From Bradyrhizobium sp. Gha (lineage in GTDB: Bacteria > Pseudomonadota > Alphaproteobacteria > Rhizobiales > Xanthobacteraceae): 64,000 nt of DNA. This document shows, piece by piece, positions 17,410 through 26,394 of this stretch. The DNA is taken from contig NZ_FOQM01000002.1 in NCBI RefSeq assembly GCF_900113735.1, forward strand, positions 434,001 through 498,000, given 5' to 3'. Below the pieces are notes generated by a model. That model was not told where the DNA came from. It did not search any database and saw nothing but the letters and a program-made list of their open reading frames with translations. A program made the position numbers and the translations under genes. Every line of letters begins with the position of its first letter. The first letter of the stretch is position 1.

Positions 17410-17511
17410 GGCGTTTTGCGCCTTACAGACTGCTGCCGTAGCCCGGGGAGCGAAAGCAATATCCGGGTTACAACCGGGCTTATTGCACTTCGTTTGTGAA
17501 CGGAGACGCCA

Positions 17512-17976
17512 ATGACTGCGCCGCCGCTACCGCGAGAGGTGAACCGTGCCTTCGACGCTCTTCCGGCGCCGATCAGCAAGCGGCTGCTTCAGGTGCGCGA
17601 CCTGATCTTTGCGACCGCGGCGAAGCATGACGAAGTCGGCCAACTCACCGAAACGCTGAAATGGGGCGAGCCGGCTTACCTGACCGATGAGTCCGGCAGC
17701 GGCTCGACGATCCGGCTCGGCCGCCTGAAGGATTCGGAGCACGCCGCCATTTTCTTCAATTGCAAGACGACGCTGGTCGACACATTTCGCGAGCGCTTTC
17801 CCGGTCAGTTCGAATTTCGGCAGACGAGGGCATTGTTGCTGCCTGTTGCGGGCAAGTTGCCGAAGCAGGAGCTATCGATCTGCCTGTCGCTGGCGCTGAC
17901 CTATCATTTGGATCGGCGGGCCAGGAAGGTGCGACAGGTGATCTGCCTCAGCGCAGCGAGGCGGTGCGCATCATGA
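17512..17976 (+). CDS. DUF1801 family protein
   Basis: The 154-residue product fits DUF1801 (YdhG-like, frataxin-like fold): helix LPAPISKRLLQVRDLIFATA, the conserved LTETLKWGEPAYL, the GSTIRLGRLKD strand and AAIFFNCKTTLVDTFRE. CGGAGA ten bases upstream supports the ATG. Function is unknown; related proteins are annotated as possible small-molecule or iron binding. Its last 29 bases overlap the convergent DUF882 gene, and the C-terminal tail (RRARKVRQVICLSAARRCAS) reads as if extended past the natural end of the family. Confidence 0.8.
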   Translation: MTAPPLPREVNRAFDALPAPISKRLLQVRDLIFATAAKHDEVGQLTETLKWGEPAYLTDESGSGSTIRLGRLKDSEHAAIFFNCKTTLVDTFRERFPGQFEFRQTRALLLPVAGKLPKQELSICLSLALTYHLDRRARKVRQVICLSAARRCAS

Positions 17977-19573
17977 ACGAAGTCGTCGGGAGCTTCGTGG
18001 TGGCGCTGCCCGAGAAACTGTCGCACGACAGGCCCTGCATCGGATCGTCGGTAAAGCCCATCGCGATGACAGCTTGCGGCTTGACGAAATAGGCGCGCAT
18101 CGTCGCCATATCGAGCTCGCCCATCAGCGTCACCGACATCGCGCGGCTGGCGCTGGGCGACAGCATCACGATCTTGAGCCAGATGCTCTCGCCATTGGCT
18201 GCGGAGAGCCGGGTTGCGGTGGCGATCATGCCGTCGGTGCTCTTGCCGACGACGCTATTGACCTCCGTGGCCGGCGCGGCGTTGCGGGCCACGGACAGGG
18301 GTCGTGCGCCGCGCGGGATCGGCGCCGAGGCGGCGACGACGCGAGCGCGGTCGACTGGCGAGGCGGAAGCCGGTGCAAACGCCAACGCCTCGTACGCGGC
18401 ATTGGAGACACTCGCGGTGGCCTGCGGATCAGTGGCGGCGGCAAGCGCCTGGCGCGCCTTCAGGGCTGCGATCTGCGCCGGCGTCGCCTGCTGCGGCGCG
18501 GGCGGGGTATCCCAGAAGCCGCGGGCGTTGATGATGTCGGCAGGGGACTCGAACTCGCCGGCCGGCTTGTCAGCCACCGGCTCGGGCTTCGGCTTGGGCG
18601 GAGCGGCGAGTTGGGCATCGGCCGCGGCGAGCTGAATCGCGGCGGCGATCTGCGGTTTTGCCCGGGGCGTCGGCACCGGATCGGCCGGCTTCGCGGCGGC
18701 CGCGACGACGGTCGGTGCTGCCGGCTTCTCGGTGACGGCGGGCGCGCCCTCGTCATCCTCGTCAGCGCTGGCCGCCGGGGTTTGTTTTCCCCTGAATAGG
18801 GCGGCGAAGAAGCTCGGCTTGCCGACGGTCGCAGCGCCATCGTCGCCGCCGCGGCGCTCGATGTCCGCCTTGGCGAGCTCATAGCCCTTCAACGGGGTGC
18901 CGTCGCTCGGGATATGGACCGTGCGTCCATCCGGGAAGACGCGGACGAGCTGGTCGTGCGTCATCCGCGGCCAGTGCCTGACGTTGCCGGTATCGAGATG
19001 CACGAAGGGCGAGCCTGATGTCGGGTAGAAGCCGACGCCGCCGCGCTGGAGGCGCAGGCCGGCGAAGCGGATCTGCTCCAGCGGCACGCCCGGAATGTAG
19101 AAGTCCATCGCATGGCCCAGCATGTGCTGGCTGAAGCGCGCCACGCCGGTATGGGCAGAACGGCGGCGGAGCATCGCGTTGGTCGCGGGGGAGCGATAGG
19201 AGGAGATGATCTGGATCGGCTGCTTGCCGTCGACGTCGCGATAGACTTCCCAGAGGATGTCGAACAGGTGGCGGTCCATGACCGTCTCGTCCTGGGTGCG
19301 CCAGTCACGCAGGAAGTGGTTGAGCGTCTTCAGCGCGGCTTCGTCGTAGCGGCCATCGCGCTTGAAGGTGACGGTGAGATCTTCGCCGGAATGGGTGTGG
19401 TGGAAGGAGAGCGTCTTGGTTTCGTTCAACGCGGCGGCGTTATGAACCGAACCGGCAGCCGCGAGCAGCACCAGCGAGGCGAGGCCGATCCGAGATCCGA
19501 CCTTCACTCCCGCATGGGACAACGACAACGCAGCGAATTGGCGTGCGAAACCAGCCAGCACGTATGAGCCCAC
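17948..19573 (-). CDS. DUF882 / MepK-like peptidoglycan peptidase with long C-terminal extension
   Basis: DUF882 proteins (E. coli MepK/YcbK) are zinc D-Ala/L,D-type endopeptidases that cut 3-3 peptidoglycan crosslinks. In this 541-residue protein a signal sequence (residues 24-48) precedes the catalytic domain (about 50-215). That domain contains ISSYRSPATN, the zinc motif QHMLGHAMDFYIP and the second ligand segment PFVHLDTGNVRHWPRM. Residues 230-541 are a low-complexity Ala/Pro-rich region ending in SASRAMSVTLMGELDM, absent from enteric MepK. Start is a GTG with a weak ribosome site; a GTG 12 bases downstream is an alternative. Next to it, on the same strand, is a YcbB-type L,D-transpeptidase whose products it could cut. 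Confidence 0.85.
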   Translation of the reverse strand: MGSYVLAGFARQFAALSLSHAGVKVGSRIGLASLVLLAAAGSVHNAAALNETKTLSFHHTHSGEDLTVTFKRDGRYDEAALKTLNHFLRDWRTQDETVMDRHLFDILWEVYRDVDGKQPIQIISSYRSPATNAMLRRRSAHTGVARFSQHMLGHAMDFYIPGVPLEQIRFAGLRLQRGGVGFYPTSGSPFVHLDTGNVRHWPRMTHDQLVRVFPDGRTVHIPSDGTPLKGYELAKADIERRGGDDGAATVGKPSFFAALFRGKQTPAASADEDDEGAPAVTEKPAAPTVVAAAAKPADPVPTPRAKPQIAAAIQLAAADAQLAAPPKPKPEPVADKPAGEFESPADIINARGFWDTPPAPQQATPAQIAALKARQALAAATDPQATASVSNAAYEALAFAPASASPVDRARVVAASAPIPRGARPLSVARNAAPATEVNSVVGKSTDGMIATATRLSAANGESIWLKIVMLSPSASRAMSVTLMGELDMATMRAYFVKPQAVIAMGFTDDPMQGLSCDSFSGSATTKLPTTSFMMRTASLR

Positions 19574-19840
19574 CCAGTCGACGAGCGTTCAAAATGGACT
19601 CTCCCGCCAACCCCGTTAGCGCGAGAAAGAGGATGAACGCTTTGTTAAAGCGAGAAGGTTAATCCGAGGTTGACCTTCCCGCCCCCAAACCAAGCCAGAC
19701 TGCAATCCTAAGCGGCTGAGTGTGGCGAAAAAACGCCCGCTGCCCGACCACGGATGGCGAATGGTTAACGTTAAGCGACCCCATCCATGGGACGGGGCGC
19801 TGATTTCATTGAAGAATCTTAGGAGGAGCGGAGCCTGCCC
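19574..19840. other. Spacer between L,D-transpeptidase and DUF882 genes
   Basis: This 267-bp gene-free stretch must hold the promoter of the DUF882 gene and the transcript end of the L,D-transpeptidase. GTTAACGTTAAG at 19763-19774 is AT-rich, but I see no exact CtrA spacing and no terminator hairpin. Confidence 0.4.
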
Positions 19841-22024
19841 TCAGCGGGTGAACACCCGCTGCTGGGGCCGGCGGCCGACTGGAGCCGGCGGCTGGGCCGG
19901 GGCGCCACCGCCGAACAGGCGCTCGAAGAAGTTCAGCCCGGACGAGCCGCCATTGTTGGCGACCGCCACGCCTGATGGCAGCGTCGTCGCCGGCCGCGAA
20001 TAGCTCGGCTGCGAGTGGGCAACGACGCTCTCGAGATCCTTGCCGCGGCTGTTCTTCAGGATGTTGATCATGGTCGCGTCGCGGCCATAGACGTCCTTGC
20101 GGAATTGCAGCTTGCCGCCGTCGTCCACGAACGCGGTCTGGTAGGTGATGTTGACCGGGATCGGCGTCGGGAATTTCAGATCGATCTCACCCGAACCGTA
20201 CATGCCGCGCACGCGCTCCGGCGTGTAGTGCTCGTTCGGCATGGCGATGTTGAGCAGCACCGAAGCGTACTGATCCGGATATTGCACGCGCATGCAGCCA
20301 TGGCTGAAGGCGCGCTCGTCCTTCGCGAACAAATACTTGTCCGGCGTGTCGTGCTGATAGACCAGGAACTTGTTCGGGAAGTTGAAGCGGATGCGGCCGA
20401 GCGCGTTGGCCTCGCCGGGCGGCTGCGAGATGTGCACCGAGCCGTCGCGGTTCTGCTCCAGCTTCAGGCCCATGCGCTGAAGCACGGTCGGGTCCTGCTG
20501 GAGCGCCGGCAGATATTCGCCATAGACGATCGACGGCGGCACGTTCCAGGTCGGGTTGACCGTGATGTACTTCATCGTCTCGGTCAGCAGAGGTGTGGCG
20601 TGCTGACCGGGCTTGCCGGTGACGACGCGGGTGGTCCAGACCTGCTGGCCGTGCTGCATCACCTTGAGCGTATAGTCGGGAATGTTGAGGATGACATAGG
20701 CATCGCCCAAGGAGGGGACGCCGAGGTCGCGCGGCAGCCAGCGCCAGCGCTCCATGTTCACCACCACGGTGTCGATCTGCTTGTCCCGCTTCGGGCTGTT
20801 CATCGCCCTGACCGTCTGGGCGTCGAGCACGCCGGTCGCCTTGATCTCGGCGCCGTCCTGGAATTTGCGCACGGCCTCGGCGACCGTTGCGTCGTAATGG
20901 TCGTCGCTGGCGTTCTCGGAGATGCCGAGCTTGGCGCGAAGCTGCGGCACGCGCGGATCCTGCACGACGATCTCAGCCTGCTTCTTGCCCCTGGCAGGCG
21001 TGTATTTCAGCGCGGGACCCTCGGCGATCTCGATCGCCGGACCGTCGCCCTGGCCGCGGAGCTGTGCGAGCTTTGCCTTCAGCTCCTTGTAGAGCTTCTG
21101 CGGCGGGTTGTAGCTGTCGAGCGCGGCTGAGGCGTCGGCTGCGGTCGTGACCTTGGTGAGCACCTCGTTAGGGTCGACCGGGTGCTCGGGATACTGGATG
21201 TCGGCGCTGACCTGGGACCAGTGCATGCGGCCACTCTGCGCCTGGCGTGCATAGTCGAACATGCTGGCAGTGAGCTTCAGCTCGGCGTCGGCGAGCGCAT
21301 CGGGCGTCGTGGCGGCGGCGAAGTCGGGTACCGGATAATCGGCGGGATTGAGGCCGTCGGAAGCGGCATCCTTCAGCCGAGCGATCACGCCCTTGGCAGC
21401 AGTGGTCAGGCTGCCGGCTTGCGTCCAGACCGGCGCGTAGTCACGGGCGCCATAAAACTTCTCGATCGCCGCGCGCTCATTCTTGCGCTCGAAATGGCGC
21501 GAGGTCTTGGCGCTGATGAGGTCCTTGAGCTTGTCGGCGACCGGCTGGTCGGCGGCGGGCACGTTGCTCGCGGCCTTCACCGGCTCTGCGGCCGGCGTTG
21601 CTGCCGCGGCTGCAGGTGCGGCGGGAGCAGCCGCCGGGGCTGCGGCGGGCTCTGCCTTCGCAGGCTCGGTGGTGGCCGTCTCGCTCTTCGGCGCGTCGGC
21701 TGCGGGCGTCGTGGCGACGTCGGACGGCTTGGTGTCGACCTTCTCCGCCGCCGGAGCTACCTCGGCCTTCGCCGGCTCCGTTGCGGCTTCCTTCGGCGCG
21801 TCCTGGATGGTGGCGGTGGTGTCGGGCTTGATGTCGGAGGCGGTGGGGGGCGGGACGTTTGCAGGCTCGGGGCGCGGGATCGCGGCTTCGATCGCGAGCT
21901 CGGCGGCGCTGCTGCGCGCCTGATCCTGCGCCAGCGCCGAGCCGGCCGATACCGTGAGGAAGGTCGCTGCGACCGTCATCAAGACACGGTCAAAGCCCGC
22001 ACGGTGGTTCAAACAGTCACGCAT
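19841..22024 (-). CDS. YcbB-type L,D-transpeptidase
   Basis: L,D-transpeptidases form 3-3 crosslinks between meso-diaminopimelate residues of peptidoglycan. The 727-residue protein has a signal peptide (cut near GSALAQ) and a long Ala/Pro/Glu-rich stretch (about 35-165). An N-terminal scaffold domain follows (LKDLISAKTSRHFERK onward), then a peptidoglycan-binding domain (VAEAVRKFQDGAEIKATG). Last is a YkuD catalytic domain with HGCMR at Cys577. The C-terminal tail is Pro/Arg-rich. The ATG at 22024 starts the signal peptide; upstream codons do not. The length and domain order are those of YcbB/LdtD. It is adjacent to a DUF882 peptidase, the same pairing as ycbB-ycbK in E. coli. Confidence 0.93.
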   Translation of the reverse strand: MRDCLNHRAGFDRVLMTVAATFLTVSAGSALAQDQARSSAAELAIEAAIPRPEPANVPPPTASDIKPDTTATIQDAPKEAATEPAKAEVAPAAEKVDTKPSDVATTPAADAPKSETATTEPAKAEPAAAPAAAPAAPAAAAATPAAEPVKAASNVPAADQPVADKLKDLISAKTSRHFERKNERAAIEKFYGARDYAPVWTQAGSLTTAAKGVIARLKDAASDGLNPADYPVPDFAAATTPDALADAELKLTASMFDYARQAQSGRMHWSQVSADIQYPEHPVDPNEVLTKVTTAADASAALDSYNPPQKLYKELKAKLAQLRGQGDGPAIEIAEGPALKYTPARGKKQAEIVVQDPRVPQLRAKLGISENASDDHYDATVAEAVRKFQDGAEIKATGVLDAQTVRAMNSPKRDKQIDTVVVNMERWRWLPRDLGVPSLGDAYVILNIPDYTLKVMQHGQQVWTTRVVTGKPGQHATPLLTETMKYITVNPTWNVPPSIVYGEYLPALQQDPTVLQRMGLKLEQNRDGSVHISQPPGEANALGRIRFNFPNKFLVYQHDTPDKYLFAKDERAFSHGCMRVQYPDQYASVLLNIAMPNEHYTPERVRGMYGSGEIDLKFPTPIPVNITYQTAFVDDGGKLQFRKDVYGRDATMINILKNSRGKDLESVVAHSQPSYSRPATTLPSGVAVANNGGSSGLNFFERLFGGGAPAQPPAPVGRRPQQRVFTR

Positions 22025-22372
22025 TGTGTGGCACCCCTTGGGTGAACTGTCCCCCGTGGAACAGCTTTCGTTATCGCCTAATTGAGATTCGGCTCGGTCG
22101 CGCCGGCCCCTCGAAAGTCGAACGCCTGCACGCAACCGATTCCTACGCAGACGATATACAGGCCCCGTTTTTGCAGCTAGCGCTACCCCGGGAAACTCAC
22201 GACAAACTGACCTCAAGACAGCCCGTTTGCAACGAATTGTGCGGCTTTACCGCGCGCTTTTCCCGGTGTCTGTCACTTCCAAGTCACGGTTTCGGCCGCA
22301 GCCGAATTTTGCCTTAATTCAACGGCTTGCGCGTGCATCGTCGGGCTGCGCGAAGCTCTGTTCGCATGAGGT
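22025..22372. other. Spacer upstream of the L,D-transpeptidase gene
   Basis: This 348-bp stretch between the sigma-54 regulator and the L,D-transpeptidase contains no gene I can support. It should hold the transpeptidase promoter. I see no terminator hairpin and no clear operator. Confidence 0.5.
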
Positions 22373-23869
22373 TCAGTGCGTCTCCTCGCCGCTTTTCCCG
22401 CCATGGCCGGGAACCCCGGCTTCGTCGAGTTTGCGGTACAGGGTGGACCTGCCGATTTTGAGGCGCCGGGCCACCTCGGACATCTGTCCGCGATAATGCG
22501 AGATCGCAAAGCGGATGATCTCGTTCTCCATGTCCTCCAGCGCCCGGACATCGCCGGTGGAGGTCAACATCGAGAGCGAGCCCGCCAAGGGAAGCGGTGC
22601 GATCGGTATTTCGCCACCCGACACGACGGTGGGGCCTGCGACCGGCTCGATCATCAGCGGCGCGGTCGGAATCTCAGTTTCGGAATGTGGATGCGACGCC
22701 AGCAGCGGGAAATCGTCCAGACCAAGCTGGTCGCCTTCGCTCATCACCACCGCGCGGTAAACTGCGTTCTCGAGCTGGCGGATGTTGCCTGGCCAGTCGA
22801 GCTGGGCGAGATGCGCGACGGCTTCGCCAGTGACGCCGGAGATCGGACGGTTTTCCTCCGCAGCAAAGCGCGCCAGGAAATGCCTGAGAAGATGCGGGAT
22901 GTCCTCGCGCCGGGACTTCAGCGAGGGGATGGTCAACGGCAGCACGTGCAGGCGATAGAAAAGATCTTCGCGGAAGTGGCCCTGCTTGACCCGGTCCAGC
23001 AGCTTGCGATTGGTCGCGGAGATGATGCGGACGTCGACCTTCACGGGCTTGCGGCCGCCCACGGCCTCCACTGCGCCTTCCTGCAGCGCGCGGAGCAGCT
23101 TCACCTGCGCCGTCAGCGGCAGCTCGCTCACTTCGTCCAGAAACAGGGTGCCGCCATGGGCCTCGACGAACTTGCCCGCATGCCGCTCGGTCGCGCCGGT
23201 GAAGGCGCCTTTCTCGTGGCCGAACAGAATGGACTCGACGAGATTGTCCGGGATAGCGCCGCAATTGACCGCGACGAAGGGCTTGGCCTTGCGCTCGCCA
23301 CTGCCGTGGATGGCGCGCGCGAACATCTCCTTGCCGACGCCGGACTCGCCTTCGATCAGCACGGGAATTGATGAATTGGCGGCCTTTTGCGCCGCCCGCA
23401 TCACGCCCGTCATCGCTTCGGAGCGCGTGATGATGTCGGAGAAGGTCAGCCGGCCCTCGCGGCTGTGACGGATGCGCTGCAATTCGCCCTTGAGCGCGGA
23501 GGCGTTGAGCGCGTTGCGCAAGGAGACCTGAAGCCGCTCCACGCCGACCGGCTTGACCACGAAATCGGCCGCGCCGGCGCGCATTGCCGAGATCACGTTG
23601 TCGATGCCGCCATGAGCGGTCTGCACGATGACGGGCACGCTCAGGCCTGCTTCGCGGATTTTCGTCAGCACGCCCATGCCGTCGAGGCCGGGCATCACGA
23701 GGTCGAGGATCACGGCGTCGATGGCAGCTGCGTCGGGGGCGGTCAGGGCCGATATTGCGGCGTCGCCGGACTCGACGACGATCGTCTCATAGCCGCATTT
23801 CTGCACCATGTTCTCGACCAGGCGGCGTGCCACAGCGTCGTCATCGGCAATCAAAATACTGGCAGCCAT
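22373..23869 (-). CDS. Sigma-54-dependent response regulator (NtrC family)
   Basis: The 498-residue protein has three modules. The receiver (about 1-120) has acidic residues at 9-11, phospho-acceptor Asp56 in VILDLVMPG and Lys106. The AAA+ domain (about 150-380) has Walker A GESGVGKE at 174-181, GAFTGA at 221-226 for sigma-54 contact and a sensor region. The C-terminal Fis-type helix-turn-helix is VARRLKIGRSTLYRKLDEAG (about residues 464-483). It therefore activates sigma-54 promoters after phosphorylation. No histidine kinase is adjacent, so its partner is unknown. The upstream spacer, shared with pepF, has a CtrA-type box 60 bases before its start. No visible neighbour has an obvious sigma-54 promoter. 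Confidence 0.95.
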   Translation of the reverse strand: MAASILIADDDAVARRLVENMVQKCGYETIVVESGDAAISALTAPDAAAIDAVILDLVMPGLDGMGVLTKIREAGLSVPVIVQTAHGGIDNVISAMRAGAADFVVKPVGVERLQVSLRNALNASALKGELQRIRHSREGRLTFSDIITRSEAMTGVMRAAQKAANSSIPVLIEGESGVGKEMFARAIHGSGERKAKPFVAVNCGAIPDNLVESILFGHEKGAFTGATERHAGKFVEAHGGTLFLDEVSELPLTAQVKLLRALQEGAVEAVGGRKPVKVDVRIISATNRKLLDRVKQGHFREDLFYRLHVLPLTIPSLKSRREDIPHLLRHFLARFAAEENRPISGVTGEAVAHLAQLDWPGNIRQLENAVYRAVVMSEGDQLGLDDFPLLASHPHSETEIPTAPLMIEPVAGPTVVSGGEIPIAPLPLAGSLSMLTSTGDVRALEDMENEIIRFAISHYRGQMSEVARRLKIGRSTLYRKLDEAGVPGHGGKSGEETH

Positions 23870-23928
23870 GGTGCTCCCCGCACGCTACTACTATCTGTCT
23901 CGAATCGGGTCACTCTGGCCGAAGCCGA

Positions 23929-23943
23929 TTAACGCACTCTTAA
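23929..23943. promoter_or_regulatory. Candidate CtrA-binding box (TTAA-N7-TTAA)
   Basis: An exact TTAA-N7-TTAA lies in the 127-bp spacer between two divergent genes, about 60 bases from each start codon (sigma-54 regulator and pepF). It is symmetric, so it could serve either promoter. Binding is an inference from motif and position. Confidence 0.45.
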
Positions 23944-23996
23944 ACCTTGATGCCCCCGCCCGCCGCAGCGATTGTTGAACACAGGTTTCCCACACA

Positions 23997-25889
23997 ATGA
24001 CTTCGCGCTCCAAGAACGCTCTCACAAAGAACGCCCTTCGTAAGCCCGCCACCAAGAAGTCCCTCACGAGATCCGTCGCCAAGGCAAAGCCCTCCGCGAA
24101 GCCTGCAAGCAAGACAGGCAAGCTTCCGGAGTGGAACCTCGCCGATCTCTATTCCGGGATCGATGCGCCGGAAGTGGCGCGCGATCTCGAAACCATGGCT
24201 GCCGATTGCGTCGCGTTCGAGACGGACTACAAGGGCAAGCTCGCAACAGGCACAGCAAACGAAGATGGCGGAAAATGGCTCGCGAAAGCCGTGCGACGGT
24301 TCGAGGCGATCGACGATCTCGCCGGCCGGCTCGGCTCCTACGCCGGTCTCGTCCATGCCGGCGACAGCGTGGACCCTGCGATTTCAAAGTTTTACGGCGA
24401 CGTCTCCGAGCGGCTGACGGCGGCGTCGACGCATTTGTTGTTTTTCGCGCTCGAGCTCAATCGCATCGATGACGATATTTTGAACCGTGCCATGCAGGCG
24501 CCGGAGCTCGCGCATTACCGTCCGTGGATCGAGGATCTGCGCAAGGAGAAGCCTTACCAGCTCGACGACAAGCTCGAGCAGCTGTTCCTGGAGAAGGCGC
24601 AGACCGGTTACTCCGCCTTCAACCGGCTGTTCGACCAGACAATCTCCGGGCTGCGCTTCAAGGTCGGCGGAAAAGAACTCGCGATCGAGCCGACGCTCAA
24701 TTTCCTGCAGGACCGTGACGGCGCCAAGCGCAAGGCAGCGGCGGAAGCACTGGCGAAAACCTTCAAGGCCAATGAGCGCACCTTTGCGCTGATCACCAAC
24801 ACGCTCGCCAAGGACAAGGATATCTCCGACCGCTGGCGCGGCTTCAAGGATGTCGCGGATTCCCGCCATCTGAACAACCGCGTCGAGCGCGAGGTGGTGG
24901 ATGCGCTGGTCGCGTCGGTGCGTGCGGCCTATCCCAAACTCTCGCATCGTTATTACGCGCTGAAGGCGCAGTGGTTCGGCAAGAAACGGCTGGCCTATTG
25001 GGACCGCAACGCGCCACTGCCCTTCGCTGCCACTGACGTCATCGGCTGGCCCGATGCACGCAACATGGTGTTGTCGGCCTATCGCGGCTTCTCGCCTGAA
25101 ATGGCCGACATCGCCGAGCGTTTCTTCACGGATCGCTGGATCGATGCGCCCGTGCGTCCGGGCAAGGCCCCGGGGGCGTTCTCGCATCCGACCACGCCGT
25201 CGGCGCACCCCTATGTGCTCATGAACTACCAGGGTAAGCCGCGCGACGTGATGACGCTCGCTCATGAACTCGGTCACGGCGTGCACCAGGTGCTGGCCGC
25301 GAAGAACGGTGCGCTGATGGCGCCGACGCCGTTGACCCTGGCTGAGACCGCAAGCGTGTTCGGCGAGATGCTGACCTTCCGGCGGCTGCTGGCGCAGACC
25401 AAGAGCGCCAAGCAGCGCCAGGCGCTGCTCGCCGGCAAGGTCGAGGACATGATCAATACCGTGGTGCGACAAATCGCATTCTATTCGTTCGAGCGTGCGG
25501 TCCACACCGAGCGCAAGAACGGCGAGCTCACGGCGACGCGACTGGGTGAGCTCTGGCTGTCGGTGCAGGGCGAAAGCCTCGGACCGGCGATCGAGATCAA
25601 GGCAGGCTACGAGAACTACTGGATGTACATCCCGCACTTCATCCACTCGCCGTTCTACGTCTACGCCTATGCGTTCGGCGACTGCCTCGTGAACTCGCTC
25701 TATGCCGTCTACGAGAAAGCGGCCGAGGGCTTCGCCGAGCGCTATCTCGACATGCTCGCCGCCGGCGGCACCAAGCATTATTCCGAGCTGCTGCGTCCGT
25801 TCGGCCTCGACGCCAAAGACCCCAAGTTCTGGGACGGCGGGCTCAGCGTCATCGCCGGCATGATCGACGAGCTGGAGGCGATGGGCTGA
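23997..25889 (+). CDS. pepF: Oligoendopeptidase F (M3 family)
   Basis: M3 metallopeptidases cut short peptides in the cytoplasm. The 630-residue protein has an N-terminal helical PepF/M3 domain and the zinc site HELGH at 423-427 within MTLAHELGHGVHQVLA. The downstream catalytic Glu lies in TLAETASVFGE, and the YAYAFGDCLVNSLYAVYE tail region is typical of PepF. The first 40 residues are Lys/Arg/Ser-rich (MTSRSKNALTKNALRKPATK), unusual for the family; a shorter start is possible, but no internal methionine with a better ribosome site was found before the domain. It is divergent from the sigma-54 regulator. Confidence 0.94.
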   Translation: MTSRSKNALTKNALRKPATKKSLTRSVAKAKPSAKPASKTGKLPEWNLADLYSGIDAPEVARDLETMAADCVAFETDYKGKLATGTANEDGGKWLAKAVRRFEAIDDLAGRLGSYAGLVHAGDSVDPAISKFYGDVSERLTAASTHLLFFALELNRIDDDILNRAMQAPELAHYRPWIEDLRKEKPYQLDDKLEQLFLEKAQTGYSAFNRLFDQTISGLRFKVGGKELAIEPTLNFLQDRDGAKRKAAAEALAKTFKANERTFALITNTLAKDKDISDRWRGFKDVADSRHLNNRVEREVVDALVASVRAAYPKLSHRYYALKAQWFGKKRLAYWDRNAPLPFAATDVIGWPDARNMVLSAYRGFSPEMADIAERFFTDRWIDAPVRPGKAPGAFSHPTTPSAHPYVLMNYQGKPRDVMTLAHELGHGVHQVLAAKNGALMAPTPLTLAETASVFGEMLTFRRLLAQTKSAKQRQALLAGKVEDMINTVVRQIAFYSFERAVHTERKNGELTATRLGELWLSVQGESLGPAIEIKAGYENYWMYIPHFIHSPFYVYAYAFGDCLVNSLYAVYEKAAEGFAERYLDMLAAGGTKHYSELLRPFGLDAKDPKFWDGGLSVIAGMIDELEAMG

Positions 25890-25938
25890 AGGCCGCTTGG
25901 GCCCGGATTTAGAGCAGGGGGCGGCGCCGGGGATACGT

Positions 25939-25952
25939 TGAACCGCGGTTCA
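25939..25952. promoter_or_regulatory. Perfect 14-bp palindrome upstream of oxidase subunit IV
   Basis: TGAACCGCGGTTCA reads the same on both strands. It lies 147 bases before the aa3 subunit IV start codon and 50 bases after the pepF stop codon. It may be an operator for the downstream genes; no regulator is assigned. Confidence 0.4.
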
Positions 25953-26098
25953 GTAGACGCAATTGGGCGCTTTGGATCCGCGATAATCGGGATTCCAAAT
26001 GAGCCTATTTGCTGGAAAACCGCGCCTCCGTGCCGTTGCCCTGCCCGAAGGTTTAAGGTATCCCAGCCGAGGAATTCGACTTTCGACTGGGGACATCG

Positions 26099-26251
26099 AT
26101 GGCAGATCATAGCGAAGTTGCATACAGCACCGCCGACGGCAACGACTACGTTGCCCACGAGCAGACCTACGAGGGCTTCATCAAGCTGGTGAAGTATGGC
26201 ACGGCGTCGGTTGCGCTGATCGTGATTCTGATGGCGATCTTCCTGACCTAA
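26099..26251 (+). CDS. aa3-type cytochrome c oxidase subunit IV
   Basis: The 50-residue product (MADHSEVAYSTADGNDY, then HEQTYEGFIKLVKYGT) ends in one membrane helix (ASVALIVILMAIFLT). It matches the small bacterial COX4_pro_2 subunit of the aa3 oxidase: an acidic, Tyr-containing head, a YxGFxxL motif and a single C-terminal helix. In the oxidase this subunit packs against the core but is not catalytic. GGGGA five bases before the ATG supports the start. It lies 143 bases before the transhydrogenase operon, the same order as in related genomes as I recall, and away from the main oxidase genes. Confidence 0.88.
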   Translation: MADHSEVAYSTADGNDYVAHEQTYEGFIKLVKYGTASVALIVILMAIFLT

Positions 26252-26261
26252 ATCGGACTTC

Positions 26262-26296
26262 GGCAGCTGCCCACCCTTGCGGCGGCAGCTGCCCAC
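26262..26296. repeat. Tandem pair of GGCAGCTGCCCAC, 22 bp apart
   Basis: GGCAGCTGCCCAC occurs at 26262-26274 and 26284-26296. The core GGCAGCTGCC is itself palindromic, and the 22-bp period is about two DNA helical turns. The copies can also pair as a 10-bp hairpin, but no T-run follows. They lie just after the oxidase subunit IV stop codon and about 100 bases before pntA. It could be a protein-binding tandem site or a transcript-end structure. Confidence 0.45.
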
Positions 26297-26394
26297 AAAA
26301 TTTGCAAACAAGCCGGTGGCAAAGCCGGTATGCAACGCTGCGGGAGTAACGCTACTTTTTTGCGCATGCGCTGTCCCGCGCCGCCGGAGGACCT

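Noticed and set aside
26262..26296. The twin GGCAGCTGCCCAC as a rho-independent terminator
   Set aside because: The arms can pair, but no T-run follows, so a terminator is less likely than a binding site.
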